From assembly GCF_011752815.1 (NCBI RefSeq), contig NZ_VWWV01000008.1, positions 53,093 through 117,092 on the forward strand: DNA of 64,000 nt, written 5' to 3'. This document shows positions 51,433-61,198 of this stretch, in pieces. A model generated the notes under the pieces. It made no database searches. It was not told the DNA's origin and saw only the letters and a program-made list of their open reading frames with translations. The stretch comes from Enterobacter sp. Cy-643. Lineage in GTDB: Bacteria; Pseudomonadota; Gammaproteobacteria; Enterobacterales; Enterobacteriaceae. The position numbers and the translations under genes were made by a program. Positions within the stretch are counted from its first letter, which is position 1. Each line of letters opens with the position of its first letter.

Positions 51433-52437
51433 ATGTTGAATACGCTGATTGTGGGTGCAAGCGGTTATGCAGGCGCAGAGCTTGTAAGCTATTTGAATCG
51501 CCATCCTGATATGAACATAACCGCTTTGACGGTTTCAGCGCAAAGTTCAGATGCAGGAAAATTGATATCTGATTTGCATCCGCAGTTAAAGGGCATTGTT
51601 GATCTGCCGTTGCAGGCGATGTCCGACATCAGCGAGTTCAGCGAGGGCGTGGATGTGGTGTTCCTCGCCACCGCCCACGAAGTCAGCCACGATCTGGCCC
51701 CGCAGTTCCTGGCGGCAGGCTGCGTGGTGATCGATCTCTCCGGCGCGTTCCGCGTTAACGACCCGGCGTTCTATGAACGTTATTACGGTTTTACCCATCA
51801 GCATCCTGAGCTGCTGGAAAAAGCGGTTTACGGCCTGGCCGAATGGCAGGGTGCGAAGCTGAAAGAGAGCAACTTAATTGCTGTGCCTGGCTGCTACCCG
51901 ACGGCGTCTCAGCTGGCATTAAAGCCGCTGATCGACGCCGGCCTGCTGGATTTGAACCAGTGGCCGGTGATCAACGCCACCAGCGGCGTCAGCGGTGCCG
52001 GGCGCAAGGCAGCGGTTTCCAACAGCTTCTGCGAAGTTAGCCTGCAGCCTTACGGCGTGTTTAATCATCGCCATCAACCAGAAATCGCTACCCATCTTGG
52101 CGCGTCGGTGATTTTCACCCCGCACCTCGGCAATTTCCCGCGTGGCATTTTGGCGACGATTACCTGTCGCCTGAAAGCTGGCGTTACGCAGCAGCAGATC
52201 GCGGAGACGTTTAGCCAGGCTTACGGCGACAAGCCGCTGGTTCGCCTGTACGAAAAAGGCGTTCCGGCGCTGAAAAATGTGGTTGGCCTGCCGTTCTGCG
52301 ACATCGGCTTTGCCGTGCAGGATGAGCACCTGATTGTTGTTGCCACCGAGGATAACCTGCTGAAAGGTGCCGCGGCGCAGGCAGTACAGTGTCTTAATAT
52401 TCGTTTTGGCTTCGCCGAAACGCAGTCCCTTATTTAA
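51433..52437 (+). CDS. argC: N-acetyl-gamma-glutamyl-phosphate reductase
   Basis: Reduces N-acetylglutamyl phosphate to the semialdehyde with NADPH, third step of arginine synthesis. It has 334 residues. The Rossmann motif [12 protein letters not shown] is at the N-terminus and the catalytic cysteine in [13 protein letters not shown]. First gene of argCBGH, under the ARG boxes; argB follows after 16 bases. Confidence 0.98.
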   Translation: MLNTLIVGASGYAGAELVSYLNRHPDMNITALTVSAQSSDAGKLISDLHPQLKGIVDLPLQAMSDISEFSEGVDVVFLATAHEVSHDLAPQFLAAGCVVIDLSGAFRVNDPAFYERYYGFTHQHPELLEKAVYGLAEWQGAKLKESNLIAVPGCYPTASQLALKPLIDAGLLDLNQWPVINATSGVSGAGRKAAVSNSFCEVSLQPYGVFNHRHQPEIATHLGASVIFTPHLGNFPRGILATITCRLKAGVTQQQIAETFSQAYGDKPLVRLYEKGVPALKNVVGLPFCDIGFAVQDEHLIVVATEDNLLKGAAAQAVQCLNIRFGFAETQSLI

Positions 52438-52453
52438 CCGTCGGTCGGGTGAA

Positions 52454-53230
52454 ATGATGAATCCTTTAATTATCAAATTGGGCGGCGTGCTGCTGGATAG
52501 CGAAGAGGCGTTGGAGCGCCTGTTTACCGCGCTGGTGAACTATCGCCAGTCCCATCAGCGTCCGCTGGTGATTGTTCACGGCGGCGGTTGCCTGGTGGAT
52601 GAGCTGATGAAGAAGCTGGCGCTGCCGGTACAAAAGAAAAACGGCCTGCGTGTGACGCCTGCCGACCAGATTGACATTATTACCGGTGCGCTGGCGGGCA
52701 CGGCCAACAAGACGCTGCTGGCCTGGGCGAAGAAGCATGGCATTAACGGCGTTGGCTTGAGCCTCGGTGACGGGGATAGCGTTACGGTGACTCAGCTTGA
52801 CGAAGCGCTTGGTCACGTCGGCCTGGCTAAACCGGGTTCGCCAAAACTGATTAATACGCTGCTGGAAAACGGCTTCCTGCCGATTGTCAGCTCCATCGGC
52901 GTGACCGCTGAAGGTGAACTGATGAACGTCAATGCGGATCAGGCGGCAACGGCGCTGGCCGCAACGCTCGGCGCGGATTTGATTCTGTTGTCCGACGTGA
53001 GCGGTATCCTGGACGGTAAAGGTCAGCGCATCGCTGAGATGACGGCGGCCAAAGCCGAACAGCTGATTGAGCAAGGCATTATTACCGACGGCATGATTGT
53101 GAAAGTGAACGCGGCGCTGGATGCGGCCCGTACCCTGGGGCGCCCGGTGGATATTGCCTCATGGCGCCACGCGGATCAGCTACCCTCTTTATTCAACGGT
53201 GTGGCTATCGGCACCCGGATTCTGGCATAG
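52454..53230 (+). CDS. argB: Acetylglutamate kinase
   Basis: Phosphorylates N-acetylglutamate. The start at 52454 gives 258 residues beginning [11 protein letters not shown], as in E. coli; the second ATG three bases on is equally compatible with the SD. Amino-acid-kinase motifs [20 protein letters not shown] and [12 protein letters not shown] are present. Frame extension to 52367 lies in argC. It is 30 bases before argG. Confidence 0.97.
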   Translation: MMNPLIIKLGGVLLDSEEALERLFTALVNYRQSHQRPLVIVHGGGCLVDELMKKLALPVQKKNGLRVTPADQIDIITGALAGTANKTLLAWAKKHGINGVGLSLGDGDSVTVTQLDEALGHVGLAKPGSPKLINTLLENGFLPIVSSIGVTAEGELMNVNADQAATALAATLGADLILLSDVSGILDGKGQRIAEMTAAKAEQLIEQGIITDGMIVKVNAALDAARTLGRPVDIASWRHADQLPSLFNGVAIGTRILA

Positions 53231-53260
53231 ACAAAGAATAGTTTTAACAAGGACAAGACA

Positions 53261-54478
53261 ATGCAAAATCACGGCATCAAAAAAATCGTTCTCGCATACT
53301 CTGGCGGCCTCGACACTTCAGCCATCATTCCATGGCTGAAAGAAAACTACGGCGGCTGCGAAGTGGTCGCCTGCGTGGTGGATATCGGCCAGGATCGTGA
53401 AGATCTGAAAGGCGTTGAGCAGAAAGCGCTGCGCTCCGGGGCGTCTGAGTGCTACGTGGTAGATGCGCGTGAAGAGTTTATCAGCGACTATGTTTACCCT
53501 GTGCTGCAGACCGGGGCGCTGTATGAAGGCAGTTATCTGCTCGGCACCTCTATGGCGCGTCCGCTGATCGCTAAGGCGCTGGTGGATGTGGCGAATAAAG
53601 TGGGCGCAGATGCGCTCTGCCACGGTGCGACCGGCAAAGGTAACGACCAGGTGCGCTTTGAATCCACCTGGGCCGCGCTGGCTCCTCATTTGAAGGTTGT
53701 TGCGCCGTGGCGTGAGTGGAACCTGCGTTCCCGTGAAGCGCTGCTCGACTACCTGAAAGAGCGTGATATTCCGACCACTGCCTCACTGGAAAAAATCTAC
53801 AGCCGCGACGAAAACGCCTGGCACATTTCTACCGAAGGCGGCGTGCTGGAAAGCCCGTGGAATGCCCCGAACAAAGATTGCTGGGTATGGACCGTTGACC
53901 CGCAGGAAGCACCGGATCAGGCTGAGCAGGTGACTGTTACCGTTAAGCAGGGCAAAGTCGTGGCCGTGAACGGGGAAGCGATGAGCCCATTCAAGTGTCT
54001 GGAAACCCTGAACGCTATCGGGGCTAAGCACGGTATTGGCCGTATTGATATCGTTGAAAACCGTCTGGTGGGCATTAAGTCCCGTGGCTGCTATGAAACC
54101 CCAGGGGGCACCATTATGATGGCTGCGCTGCGTGGCGTTGAGCAACTGGTGCTGGATCGCGATTCCTTCAAATGGCGTGAGCAACTGGGTCTCGAAATGT
54201 CCTACGTCGTGTACGATGGCCGCTGGTTTGCGCCGCTGCGTAAATCTCTGCAGGCGTCTGCCGAGTCGCTGGCGGAAGAAGTGAACGGGGAAGTTGTGCT
54301 GCAGCTGTACAAAGGCCAGGTGACGGCGATTCAGAAAAAATCCCCGAACAGCCTCTACAGCGAAGAGTTTGCGACCTTTGGCGAAGATGAAGTTTACGAT
54401 CACAGCCACGCGGGCGGCTTTATCCGTCTGTTCTCGCTCTCTTCCCGTATCCGTGCGCTGAACGAACTTAAGAAGTAA
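53261..54478 (+). CDS. argG: Argininosuccinate synthase, short type, inside the arg operon
   Basis: Joins citrulline and aspartate to argininosuccinate using ATP. It has 405 residues; E. coli argG is a distinct, longer (447) protein at another locus. The P-loop pyrophosphatase motif AYSGGLDTS lies at residues 12-20, with [13 protein letters not shown] and the CYETPGG segment downstream. SD AAGGA precedes the ATG. Its place between argB and argH makes argCBGH, an order I associate with Serratia/Yersinia-type enterics rather than E. coli. Confidence 0.96.
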   Translation: MQNHGIKKIVLAYSGGLDTSAIIPWLKENYGGCEVVACVVDIGQDREDLKGVEQKALRSGASECYVVDAREEFISDYVYPVLQTGALYEGSYLLGTSMARPLIAKALVDVANKVGADALCHGATGKGNDQVRFESTWAALAPHLKVVAPWREWNLRSREALLDYLKERDIPTTASLEKIYSRDENAWHISTEGGVLESPWNAPNKDCWVWTVDPQEAPDQAEQVTVTVKQGKVVAVNGEAMSPFKCLETLNAIGAKHGIGRIDIVENRLVGIKSRGCYETPGGTIMMAALRGVEQLVLDRDSFKWREQLGLEMSYVVYDGRWFAPLRKSLQASAESLAEEVNGEVVLQLYKGQVTAIQKKSPNSLYSEEFATFGEDEVYDHSHAGGFIRLFSLSSRIRALNELKK

Positions 54479-54485
54479 TTTTTTA

Positions 54486-54520
54486 CCCTCACGCGTTCCC
54501 AGGCCGGGAATGCGTGAGGG
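54486..54520. other. Strong intercistronic hairpin between argG and argH
   Basis: CCCTCACGC-G-TTCCC / GGGAA-T-GCGTGAGGG with loop AGGCC, a 14-bp stem with a single G-T pair. It starts 8 bases after the argG stop. No T run follows on the plus strand, so it is more likely an mRNA 3'-end stabiliser or processing site than a terminator. Confidence 0.7.
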
Positions 54521-54556
54521 GCAAACGAATATCAATATGATGAATGGAGCATGACT

Positions 54557-55930
54557 ATGGCACTTTGGGGTGGGCGTTTTACTCAGGCAGCCGATCGGCG
54601 GTTTAAGCAATTCAATGACTCTTTACGCTTTGACTATCGCCTGGCTGAGCAAGACATCGTAGGTTCTGTCGCCTGGTCCAAAGCGTTGGTCACCGTGGGC
54701 GTGCTGACTGAAGCTGAGCAGCAGCAGCTTGAGCAGGCCCTGAAAGTCTTACTGGAAGAAGTGCAGGTTAACCCGCAGGCGATTCTGGAAAGCGATGCGG
54801 AAGATATTCACAGCTGGGTGGAAGGGAAGCTCATCGATAAAGTCGGTGCGCTGGGTAAAAAGCTCCATACTGGCCGTAGCCGCAACGATCAGGTCGCCAC
54901 CGATCTGAAGCTGTGGTGCAAAATGCAAATCAGCGAGCTGCTGGCTGCCACTCGTCAGGTACAGCAGGCGTTAATTGAAACAGCTGAAGCTAATCAGGAT
55001 GCGGTGATGCCGGGTTATACACACCTGCAGCGCGCGCAGCCGGTTACTTTTGCTCACTGGTGCCTGGCTTATGTTGAGATGCTGGCGCGCGATGAAAGCC
55101 GTTTGCAAAGTACTCTGCAGCGCCTGGACGTTAGCCCGCTGGGCAGCGGCGCGCTGGCGGGTACCGCCTATGAAATTGACCGCGAGCAGCTTGCCGGTTG
55201 GTTAGGTTTTGCTTCCGCGACCCGCAACAGCCTCGACAGCGTTTCCGATCGCGATCATGTGCTGGAGCTGCTGTCCAACGCTTCTATCGGCATGGTTCAC
55301 CTGTCCCGTTTTGCAGAAGATCTGATCTTCTTCAATACCGGGGAAGCTGGTTTTGTTGAGCTGTCCGATCGTGTGACTTCTGGTTCCTCCCTGATGCCGC
55401 AGAAGAAAAACCCGGATGCGCTGGAGCTGATTCGCGGCAAGTGTGGCCGTGTCCAGGGCGCCCTGACCGGCATGATGATGACCCTCAAAGGCCTGCCGCT
55501 GGCGTATAACAAAGACATGCAGGAAGACAAAGAAGGCCTGTTCGATGCGCTCGATACCTGGCTTGATTGTCTGCATATGTCCGGGCTGGTGCTGGACGGC
55601 ATTCAGGTTAAACGTCCTCGCTGCCAGGAAGCAGCTGAGCAAGGCTATGCCAACGCCACCGAGCTGGCGGATTACCTTGTTGCTAAAGGCGTGCCGTTCC
55701 GTGAAGCTCACCACATTGTCGGCGAGGCTGTCGTCGAAGCGATTAAACAAGGTAAAGCGCTGGAAGCCTTAACCCTGGCCGACCTGCAGAAGTTCAGCGA
55801 GGTTATTGGCGACGATGTGTATCCGATCCTGTCGCTGCAGTCCTGCCTCGACAAGCGCGCGGCGAAAGGCGGTGTTTCACCTAAGCAGGTTGCTCAGGCT
55901 ATCGCCGACGCGAAACAGCGCCTGGTCTAA
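54557..55930 (+). CDS. argH: Argininosuccinate lyase
   Basis: Splits argininosuccinate to arginine and fumarate, last step of the pathway. The ATG at 54557, seven bases after GGAG, gives 457 residues as in E. coli; an ATG at 54551 is too near the SD. The fumarase-superfamily signature [12 protein letters not shown] with the catalytic serine, and [12 protein letters not shown], are present. Last gene of argCBGH; oxyS terminates toward it on the other strand. Confidence 0.97.
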   Translation: MALWGGRFTQAADRRFKQFNDSLRFDYRLAEQDIVGSVAWSKALVTVGVLTEAEQQQLEQALKVLLEEVQVNPQAILESDAEDIHSWVEGKLIDKVGALGKKLHTGRSRNDQVATDLKLWCKMQISELLAATRQVQQALIETAEANQDAVMPGYTHLQRAQPVTFAHWCLAYVEMLARDESRLQSTLQRLDVSPLGSGALAGTAYEIDREQLAGWLGFASATRNSLDSVSDRDHVLELLSNASIGMVHLSRFAEDLIFFNTGEAGFVELSDRVTSGSSLMPQKKNPDALELIRGKCGRVQGALTGMMMTLKGLPLAYNKDMQEDKEGLFDALDTWLDCLHMSGLVLDGIQVKRPRCQEAAEQGYANATELADYLVAKGVPFREAHHIVGEAVVEAIKQGKALEALTLADLQKFSEVIGDDVYPILSLQSCLDKRAAKGGVSPKQVAQAIADAKQRLV

Positions 55931-55948
55931 TCCCCTCGAAATTTGAAC

Positions 55949-56076
55949 AAAAAAAAGCGGACATACTGTCCGCTAAAAGTTCACGTTGGCTTTAATAATT
56001 CGTCAGGTTCAGAGAACAGAGAGTCTCTGCAGCCGCGCGTCGTTCTGGGGTAAGTCAGAGCGATGCGCCTTGCTGT
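55949..56076 (-). ncRNA. oxyS: OxyS peroxide-induced sRNA
   Basis: Minus strand, divergent from oxyR. The conserved OxyS linker TTAAAGCCAACGTGAACTTTT is present, followed by terminator AGCGGACA-GTA-TGTCCGCT and eight T. A -10-like AATAAT at 56085-56090 sits where E. coli has GATAAT, giving a start near 56076 and a length of about 128 nt (109 in E. coli). The 5' half is poorly conserved. In E. coli OxyR activates it, and it acts with Hfq on fhlA, rpoS and others. Confidence 0.85.
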
Positions 56077-56172
56077 TGCTGGCTATTATTCACCAACATT
56101 GCTTGATAGGGATAATCGTTCGTTGCTATGCTATCTATCGCCATGAACTATCGTGGCGCAGGAGGATAGAGA

Positions 56173-57090
56173 ATGAATATTCGAGATCTTGAATACCTGG
56201 TGGCGCTGGCCGAGCACCGCCATTTTCGTCGGGCAGCGGATGCCTGTCACGTAAGCCAGCCGACATTAAGCGGGCAGATTCGCAAGCTGGAAGATGAACT
56301 GGGCGTTATGCTGCTGGAGCGTACCAGCCGTAAAGTGTTGTTCACCCAGGCGGGTTTGCTGCTGGTGGATCAGGCACGGACGGTGCTGCGTGAAGTCAAA
56401 GTACTGAAAGAGATGGCAAGCCAACAGGGTGAAGCCATGTCCGGCCCGCTGCATATTGGCCTGATCCCAACCGTGGGGCCTTACCTGCTGCCGCAAATTA
56501 TTCCTATGCTGCACCAGGCCTTCCCTAAGCTGGAAATGTATCTGCATGAAGCCCAGACCCATCAGCTGCTGGCGCAGCTCGACAGCGGCAAGCTGGACTG
56601 TGCCATTCTGGCGCTGGTAAAAGAAAGCGAAGCGTTTATCGAGGTGCCGCTGTTTGATGAGCCGATGGTGTTGGCGGTTTATCAGGATCACCCGTGGGCG
56701 AACCGCGACCGCGTGCCGATGTCCGATCTGGCCGGTGAAAAGCTGCTGATGCTGGAAGACGGGCACTGCCTGCGCGATCAGGCCATGGGCTTTTGCTTTG
56801 AAGCGGGCGCGGATGAAGATACCCATTTCCGGGCAACAAGCTTAGAGACGCTGCGTAACATGGTCGCTGCAGGCAGCGGCATCACGCTTTTGCCAGCCCT
56901 GGCCGTGCCGCATGAACGCCAGCGCGACGGTGTGGTTTATCTGCCGTGTTATAAACCAGAGCCGCGTCGTACTATCGGCCTGGTTTATCGTCCGGGATCG
57001 CCGCTGCGCAGCCGCTATGAGCAGCTGGCAGAGGCCATCCGCACGCAGATGAATGGCCATTTCAAATCAGCGCTAAAAAAGGCGATTTAA
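56173..57090 (+). CDS. oxyR: Hydrogen-peroxide-sensing regulator OxyR
   Basis: LysR-family activator of the peroxide regulon. It has 305 residues. The N-terminal winged helix contains [23 protein letters not shown]. The redox pair C199 and C208 is intact in [10 protein letters not shown], numbered as in E. coli. The end overlaps the convergent sthA by 18 bases. OxyR-bound DNA between oxyR and oxyS is expected to control both. Confidence 0.98.
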   Translation: MNIRDLEYLVALAEHRHFRRAADACHVSQPTLSGQIRKLEDELGVMLLERTSRKVLFTQAGLLLVDQARTVLREVKVLKEMASQQGEAMSGPLHIGLIPTVGPYLLPQIIPMLHQAFPKLEMYLHEAQTHQLLAQLDSGKLDCAILALVKESEAFIEVPLFDEPMVLAVYQDHPWANRDRVPMSDLAGEKLLMLEDGHCLRDQAMGFCFEAGADEDTHFRATSLETLRNMVAAGSGITLLPALAVPHERQRDGVVYLPCYKPEPRRTIGLVYRPGSPLRSRYEQLAEAIRTQMNGHFKSALKKAI

Positions 57091-58473
57091 GCCGTTAAGC
57101 GCCGCTACCCGATAGGCTTCCGCCATGGTTGGGTAGTTGAAGGTGGTGTTAACGAAGTACTCAATAGTGTTACCGCCACCTTTCTGCTCCATAATCGCCT
57201 GGCCGATGTGAATAATTTCGGCCGCGCGCTCGCCAAAGCAGTGGATCCCCAGAATTTCTTTGGTCTCACGGTGGAACAGAATTTTCAGCGTCCCCACGTT
57301 CATACCCACAATTTGTGCCCGCGCGAGATGTTTAAACTGCGCCCGGCCCACTTCGTAAGGCACTTTCATCGAGGTTAGCTGTTGTTCCGTTTTGCCCACG
57401 GAGCTGATTTCCGGAATGGTGTAAATGCCGGTAGGAATATCTTCGATCAGATGCCCCGTGGCTTCGCCTTTCACCAGCGCCTGAGCGGCGATACGGCCTT
57501 GATCGTAGGCTGCTGAAGCCAGGCTTGGATAACCGATCACGTCACCCACCGCGTAGATATGCGGTAGCGCGGTCTGGTACATGCTGTTGACCTTGATGAG
57601 CCCGCGGCTGTCGGCTTCGAGCCCGATATTTTCCAGCGCCAGTGAATCCGTATTCCCGGTACGTCCGTTGGCGTAAAGCAGGCAATCCGCCTTCACTTTT
57701 TTGCCGGACTTCAGAGAAACAATCACGCCATCATCTACGCCTTCAATCTTCTCAAACTCTTCGTTGTGGCGAATGACTACGCCGCTGTTCCAGAAGTGGT
57801 AGGAGAGAGAGTCCGACATTTCCTGATCGAGGAAAGCGAGCAGGCGATCGCGAGTGTTGATCAGATCAACTTTGACGTTCATCCCGCGGAAGATCGAAGC
57901 GTACTCACAGCCGATCACCCCGGCACCATAAATGATCACATGGCGCGGTTCATGATGCAGGCTGAGAATTGAGTCGCTGTCGTAGATACGCGGGTGGGTA
58001 AAATCAACCTCCGGCGGACGATAAGGGCGAGAACCGCAGGCAATGACAAACTTCTCGGCGGTGTAGGTTTCGACCGATCCATCGTGGCACAGAAGCTCGA
58101 TAGTGTGTTCATCCACAAAGTGCGCGTCGCCCTGCAGCATCTCGCAGCGGTTGCGCTCGTAAAAGCCTTGGCGCATGCGGGTTTGCTGGTTAATCACGCT
58201 ATCGGCGTGGTTAAGGATGTCGGCAAAAGAAGAGCGGAGAAGGTGAGTGTGGTCGCTGTATAACGGGTTTTGATTGAATTCAATAATGCGGCTGACGGCG
58301 TGGCGGAGGGCTTTCGAAGGGATGGTGCCCCAATGGGTACAACCGCCGCCGACATTGTGGTAGCGCTCAATCACCGCTACCCTGGCTCCTTGTTTCACCA
58401 GCCCCATGGCGGCACCTTCGCCTCCGGGACCGGAACCAATCACTATTGCGTCATAATCGTAGGTTTGTGGCAT
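57073..58473 (-). CDS. sthA: Soluble pyridine nucleotide transhydrogenase
   Basis: FAD enzyme moving hydride between NADPH and NAD+. It has 466 residues. The first dinucleotide fold is [13 protein letters not shown]; instead of the paired redox cysteines of lipoamide dehydrogenases it has [18 protein letters not shown], with a single cysteine, as usual for SthA. The second fold ([14 protein letters not shown]) and C-terminal dimer domain are intact. Overlaps the 3' end of oxyR. Confidence 0.97.
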   Translation of the reverse strand: MPQTYDYDAIVIGSGPGGEGAAMGLVKQGARVAVIERYHNVGGGCTHWGTIPSKALRHAVSRIIEFNQNPLYSDHTHLLRSSFADILNHADSVINQQTRMRQGFYERNRCEMLQGDAHFVDEHTIELLCHDGSVETYTAEKFVIACGSRPYRPPEVDFTHPRIYDSDSILSLHHEPRHVIIYGAGVIGCEYASIFRGMNVKVDLINTRDRLLAFLDQEMSDSLSYHFWNSGVVIRHNEEFEKIEGVDDGVIVSLKSGKKVKADCLLYANGRTGNTDSLALENIGLEADSRGLIKVNSMYQTALPHIYAVGDVIGYPSLASAAYDQGRIAAQALVKGEATGHLIEDIPTGIYTIPEISSVGKTEQQLTSMKVPYEVGRAQFKHLARAQIVGMNVGTLKILFHRETKEILGIHCFGERAAEIIHIGQAIMEQKGGGNTIEYFVNTTFNYPTMAEAYRVAALNGLNRLF

Positions 58474-58669
58474 GGTAAGGCTTACCTGTTTTTATACATA
58501 AAGGCAACACGATGGTAACATCAACCAGGAATTTCCCCAATTCTCGTTGTGCTTTTTCCCGCCTGGGTAGGTCAATGTTCCGTAAACAATCATTCACAAT
58601 ACACTATAAAAGCGGTAGCTTGATTCTCTGATATAGTTCCAGCTCTGTTTGAAGGATTCAGGCAATATG

Positions 58670-59311
58670 ATGGGTGTAAGAGCGCAACAAAAAGAGAGAA
58701 CCAGGCGTTCTTTAGTCGAGGCGGCATTTAGCCAGCTAAGCGCCGAGAGAAGCTTTGCCAGCCTGAGCCTGCGTGAAGTTGCCCGCGAAGCCGGTATTGC
58801 GCCAACGTCATTTTATCGCCATTTCCGCGATGTTGATGAACTCGGTCTTACTATGGTAGACGAAAGTGGCCTGATGCTGCGGCAGTTAATGCGGCAGGCA
58901 CGGCAGCGCATTGCCAAAGGCGGCAGCGTGATCCGTACGTCAGTGTCAACGTTTATGGAGTTTATCGGCAATAACCCTAACGCCTTCCGCCTGTTGCTGC
59001 GTGAACGTTCAGGCACATCTGCGGCGTTTCGTGCCGCGGTTGCCCGTGAAATTCAGCACTTCATTGCGGAACTTGCCGACTATTTAGAACTCGAAAATCG
59101 CATGCCTCGCAGCTTCACCGAAGCGCAGGCCGAAGCGATGGTCACGATTGTTTTTAGTGCAGGTGCCGAAGCGCTGGACGTTGATATCGAACAGCGTCGC
59201 CAGCTCGAAGAGCGACTGGTGTTGCAGCTACGTATGATCTCGAAAGGGGCGTACTACTGGTATCGCCGGGAACAAGAAAAAATGGCACTGGCTCATTTAT
59301 CCGAAGAGTGA
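58670..59311 (+). CDS. fabR: TetR-family repressor FabR of unsaturated fatty acid synthesis
   Basis: Represses fabA and fabB in response to the unsaturated/saturated acyl ratio. [10 protein letters not shown] at 58670 gives 213 residues; an ATG immediately before, at 58667, is an equal alternative. The helix-turn-helix [20 protein letters not shown] is typical of TetR. yijD starts 11 bases after the stop. Confidence 0.95.
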   Translation: MGVRAQQKERTRRSLVEAAFSQLSAERSFASLSLREVAREAGIAPTSFYRHFRDVDELGLTMVDESGLMLRQLMRQARQRIAKGGSVIRTSVSTFMEFIGNNPNAFRLLLRERSGTSAAFRAAVAREIQHFIAELADYLELENRMPRSFTEAQAEAMVTIVFSAGAEALDVDIEQRRQLEERLVLQLRMISKGAYYWYRREQEKMALAHLSEE

Positions 59312-59322
59312 AGGAACGAGCA

Positions 59323-59679
59323 ATGAAACAGTTACAAGATAGAGGTACGCTGGCGCTGGCGTTTATCGCTGGTCTGTCGATTAACGGATCTTTTGCCGCG
59401 CTGTTCAGCTCGGTTGTTCCGTTCTCGATATTTCCTATTATTGCTCTGGTGCTGGCGGTTTATTGCCTGCATCAGCGCTATCAGAACCGTACGATGCCGG
59501 TTGGCTTGCCAAGCCTTGCCGCGGCCTGTTTTGTGTTAGGCGTGCTGCTTTTTAGCGCAGTGGTTCGCGTTGAATACCCGGCGATTGGTTCTAACTTTGT
59601 GCCTTCGATTCTGTCGGTGGTTTTGCTGTTCTGGATTGTGTTTAAAGTTCGCTCCCGCAAATCAGAAGCGGCTGAGTAA
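59323..59679 (+). CDS. yijD: DUF1422 inner-membrane protein YijD
   Basis: A 118-residue membrane protein with about four hydrophobic segments; function unknown. The ATG at 59323 follows AAGGAACGAG; an earlier ATG-like start at 59308 overlaps fabR and lacks support. [24 protein letters not shown] is a conserved stretch. Operon with fabR, ended by a bidirectional terminator. Confidence 0.9.
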   Translation: MKQLQDRGTLALAFIAGLSINGSFAALFSSVVPFSIFPIIALVLAVYCLHQRYQNRTMPVGLPSLAAACFVLGVLLFSAVVRVEYPAIGSNFVPSILSVVLLFWIVFKVRSRKSEAAE

Positions 59680-59693
59680 GCCCGATAAAAAGC

Positions 59694-59719
59694 AAAAAGG
59701 ACGCCGGGGCGTCCTTTTT
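59694..59719. terminator. Bidirectional terminator between yijD and trmA
   Basis: AAAAAGGACGC-CGGG-GCGTCCTTTTT; both sides carry five T in their own direction. Confidence 0.9.
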
Positions 59720-60820
59720 CTATTTGCGCGTGAGCAGTACGCCGCATTCCATATGATGCGTGTACGGGAACTGGTCAAACAGTGCCAGCCGGGTGATGTT
59801 GTGAGTCTGAGATAATGTTTCCAGGTTCTCGCACAGGGTTTGTGGATTGCACGAGATATAAAGGATGTGCGGGTATGCCTGCACCATTTTTACCGTGTCA
59901 GCATCCAGGCCGCTACGTGGCGGATCGACAAAAATGGTCTCGCACTGATAGCTTTTGAGATCGATTCCCTGCAGGCGGTTAAACTCCCGCACGCCGTTCA
60001 TCGCCTGGGTAAACTCTTCCGCCGCCATGCGGATAATCTGCACGTTATCAATATTGTTGGCCGCAATGTTGTACTGTGCCGCAGCCACGGACGGTTTAGC
60101 GATTTCGGTCGCCAGAACACGGTCGAAGTTGCGGGCCAGGGCCAGCGAGAAGTTGCCGTTACCGCAGTAAAGTTCAAGCAGATCGCCGCTTGAATTTTCC
60201 GTCGCGCTCAGCGCCCATTCCAGCATCTGAATATTCATGGCCGCGTTTGGCTGAGTGAAGCTGTTCTCAACCTGGCGGTAAATCATATCTTTGCCGGCGA
60301 CCGGCAGACATTCGTCGATAAAATCCTGGTCCAGCTCAATCTTGGTTTTAGTCGCACGACCAATCAGGTGAACGTTGAAGCCGCGGGCGCGCAGGCTGTC
60401 GCGCAGCGCCTCGGCGTGCTGCTGCCATTCATTATCCAGTTTGCGGTGGTAGAGCAAAGACACCACGGCCTGATTGCTTAAGGTCGTCAGATAGTCTATC
60501 TGGAACAGCTTGTGGCGCAGGGCTGGAATATCACGGACGCCGTCCAGCATGGCTGGCATCAGGGCATTGATTAATTCGCTGGCCGCCGGGAAGCTGTTGA
60601 CCCGGATGCGACTTTTGGTCTGCTGATCGAACATGATGTGATACAGATCGTCACCTTCATGCCAGATGCGGAACTCGGCTCGCATACGATAGTGGCTTAC
60701 CGGTGAGCGGAATACCTCCGGGGCCGGTGCGGCAAAAGGCGCCATCATGCCTTCGAGGCGAGTGACTTTTTCCGCCAGCTGCGCGTCGTACTGATCTGTC
60801 GGGAGGTGTTCAGGGGTCAT
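59720..60820 (-). CDS. trmA: tRNA (uracil-5-)-methyltransferase TrmA
   Basis: Methylates U54 of the T loop in tRNAs using SAM. It has 366 residues. SAM-binding [16 protein letters not shown], the FVDPPRSG motif and the nucleophilic cysteine C324 in ISCNPQTL are intact. It is divergent from btuB with a mirrored promoter pair. Its own promoter has a GC-rich discriminator, as in growth-rate-controlled genes. Confidence 0.98.
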   Translation of the reverse strand: MTPEHLPTDQYDAQLAEKVTRLEGMMAPFAAPAPEVFRSPVSHYRMRAEFRIWHEGDDLYHIMFDQQTKSRIRVNSFPAASELINALMPAMLDGVRDIPALRHKLFQIDYLTTLSNQAVVSLLYHRKLDNEWQQHAEALRDSLRARGFNVHLIGRATKTKIELDQDFIDECLPVAGKDMIYRQVENSFTQPNAAMNIQMLEWALSATENSSGDLLELYCGNGNFSLALARNFDRVLATEIAKPSVAAAQYNIAANNIDNVQIIRMAAEEFTQAMNGVREFNRLQGIDLKSYQCETIFVDPPRSGLDADTVKMVQAYPHILYISCNPQTLCENLETLSQTHNITRLALFDQFPYTHHMECGVLLTRK

Positions 60821-60862
60821 GGCTAGCCATCCAGTCGGTCAATGAATACAAACTACGCGGCG

Positions 60863-60953
60863 ATTGTAGGGATTCGACCCGGGATGTCCAGCCCGATCGC
60901 GTTAAGAAGTTCGGGCGGAAGTCTGGACATCCGTATAGGCCTGGCGGTAGCAT
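60863..60953. promoter_or_regulatory. Divergent trmA/btuB promoters with mirrored -35 elements
   Basis: trmA (minus): -35 TGGACA at 60885-60890, 16-base spacer, -10 TACAAT at 60863-60868, then a GC-rich discriminator. btuB (plus): -35 TGGACA at 60924-60929, 18-base spacer, -10-like TAGCAT at 60948-60953. Both -35 elements lie in the arms of a perfect 10-bp inverted repeat (GGATGTCCAG at 60882-60891, CTGGACATCC at 60923-60932), extended inward by CCCGA/TCGGG. Confidence 0.6.
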
Positions 60954-60960
60954 GGCTTTT

Positions 60961-61190
60961 CCGGCCTCCTGAGAGTTAAAAGGGAACCCAGTGTGATTCT
61001 GGGGCTGACGCGCAGCGGTAAGGAATGGCAAGATGAACGCATTATGCAGACACTGCTTTCTTATATAAGTGGGAAGTCCTCATCTTAATTAAGCCCCCAA
61101 GCCCGAAGACCTGCCGGAATAACGTCGCAAGTGATATGGCTATCGCGTGCTATTTGCTATATCTGCGGCATCCTGATCGAAAGCGGATGC
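60961..61190 (+). promoter_or_regulatory. Cobalamin riboswitch of btuB
   Basis: Strong resemblance to the E. coli btuB leader: the aptamer start CCGGCCTCCTGAGAG, core GCTGACGCGCAGCGGTAAGGAA, and B12 box AAGCCCGAAGACCTGCCGG at 61099-61117, which pairs back with the start. The expression platform is GCATCC / GGATGC (61168-61190) just before the btuB ATG, able to hide the ribosome-binding site. Adenosylcobalamin binding is known to block btuB translation. Confidence 0.93.
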
Positions 61191-61198
61191 TTATATAA

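Noticed and set aside
60869..60882. tRNA T-arm-like sequence GGGTCGAATCCC upstream of trmA, the gene for the T-loop methyltransferase
   Set aside because: Suggestive, but it lies in the spacer between -35 and -10, so it would not be transcribed from this promoter, and the loop is one base short.
60916..60932. Possible MetJ boxes (GGAAGTCT, GGACATCC) at the btuB promoter
   Set aside because: They match AGACGTCT at only 6 and 5 of 8 positions with no third box, and the sequence is already explained by the -35 element and dyad.
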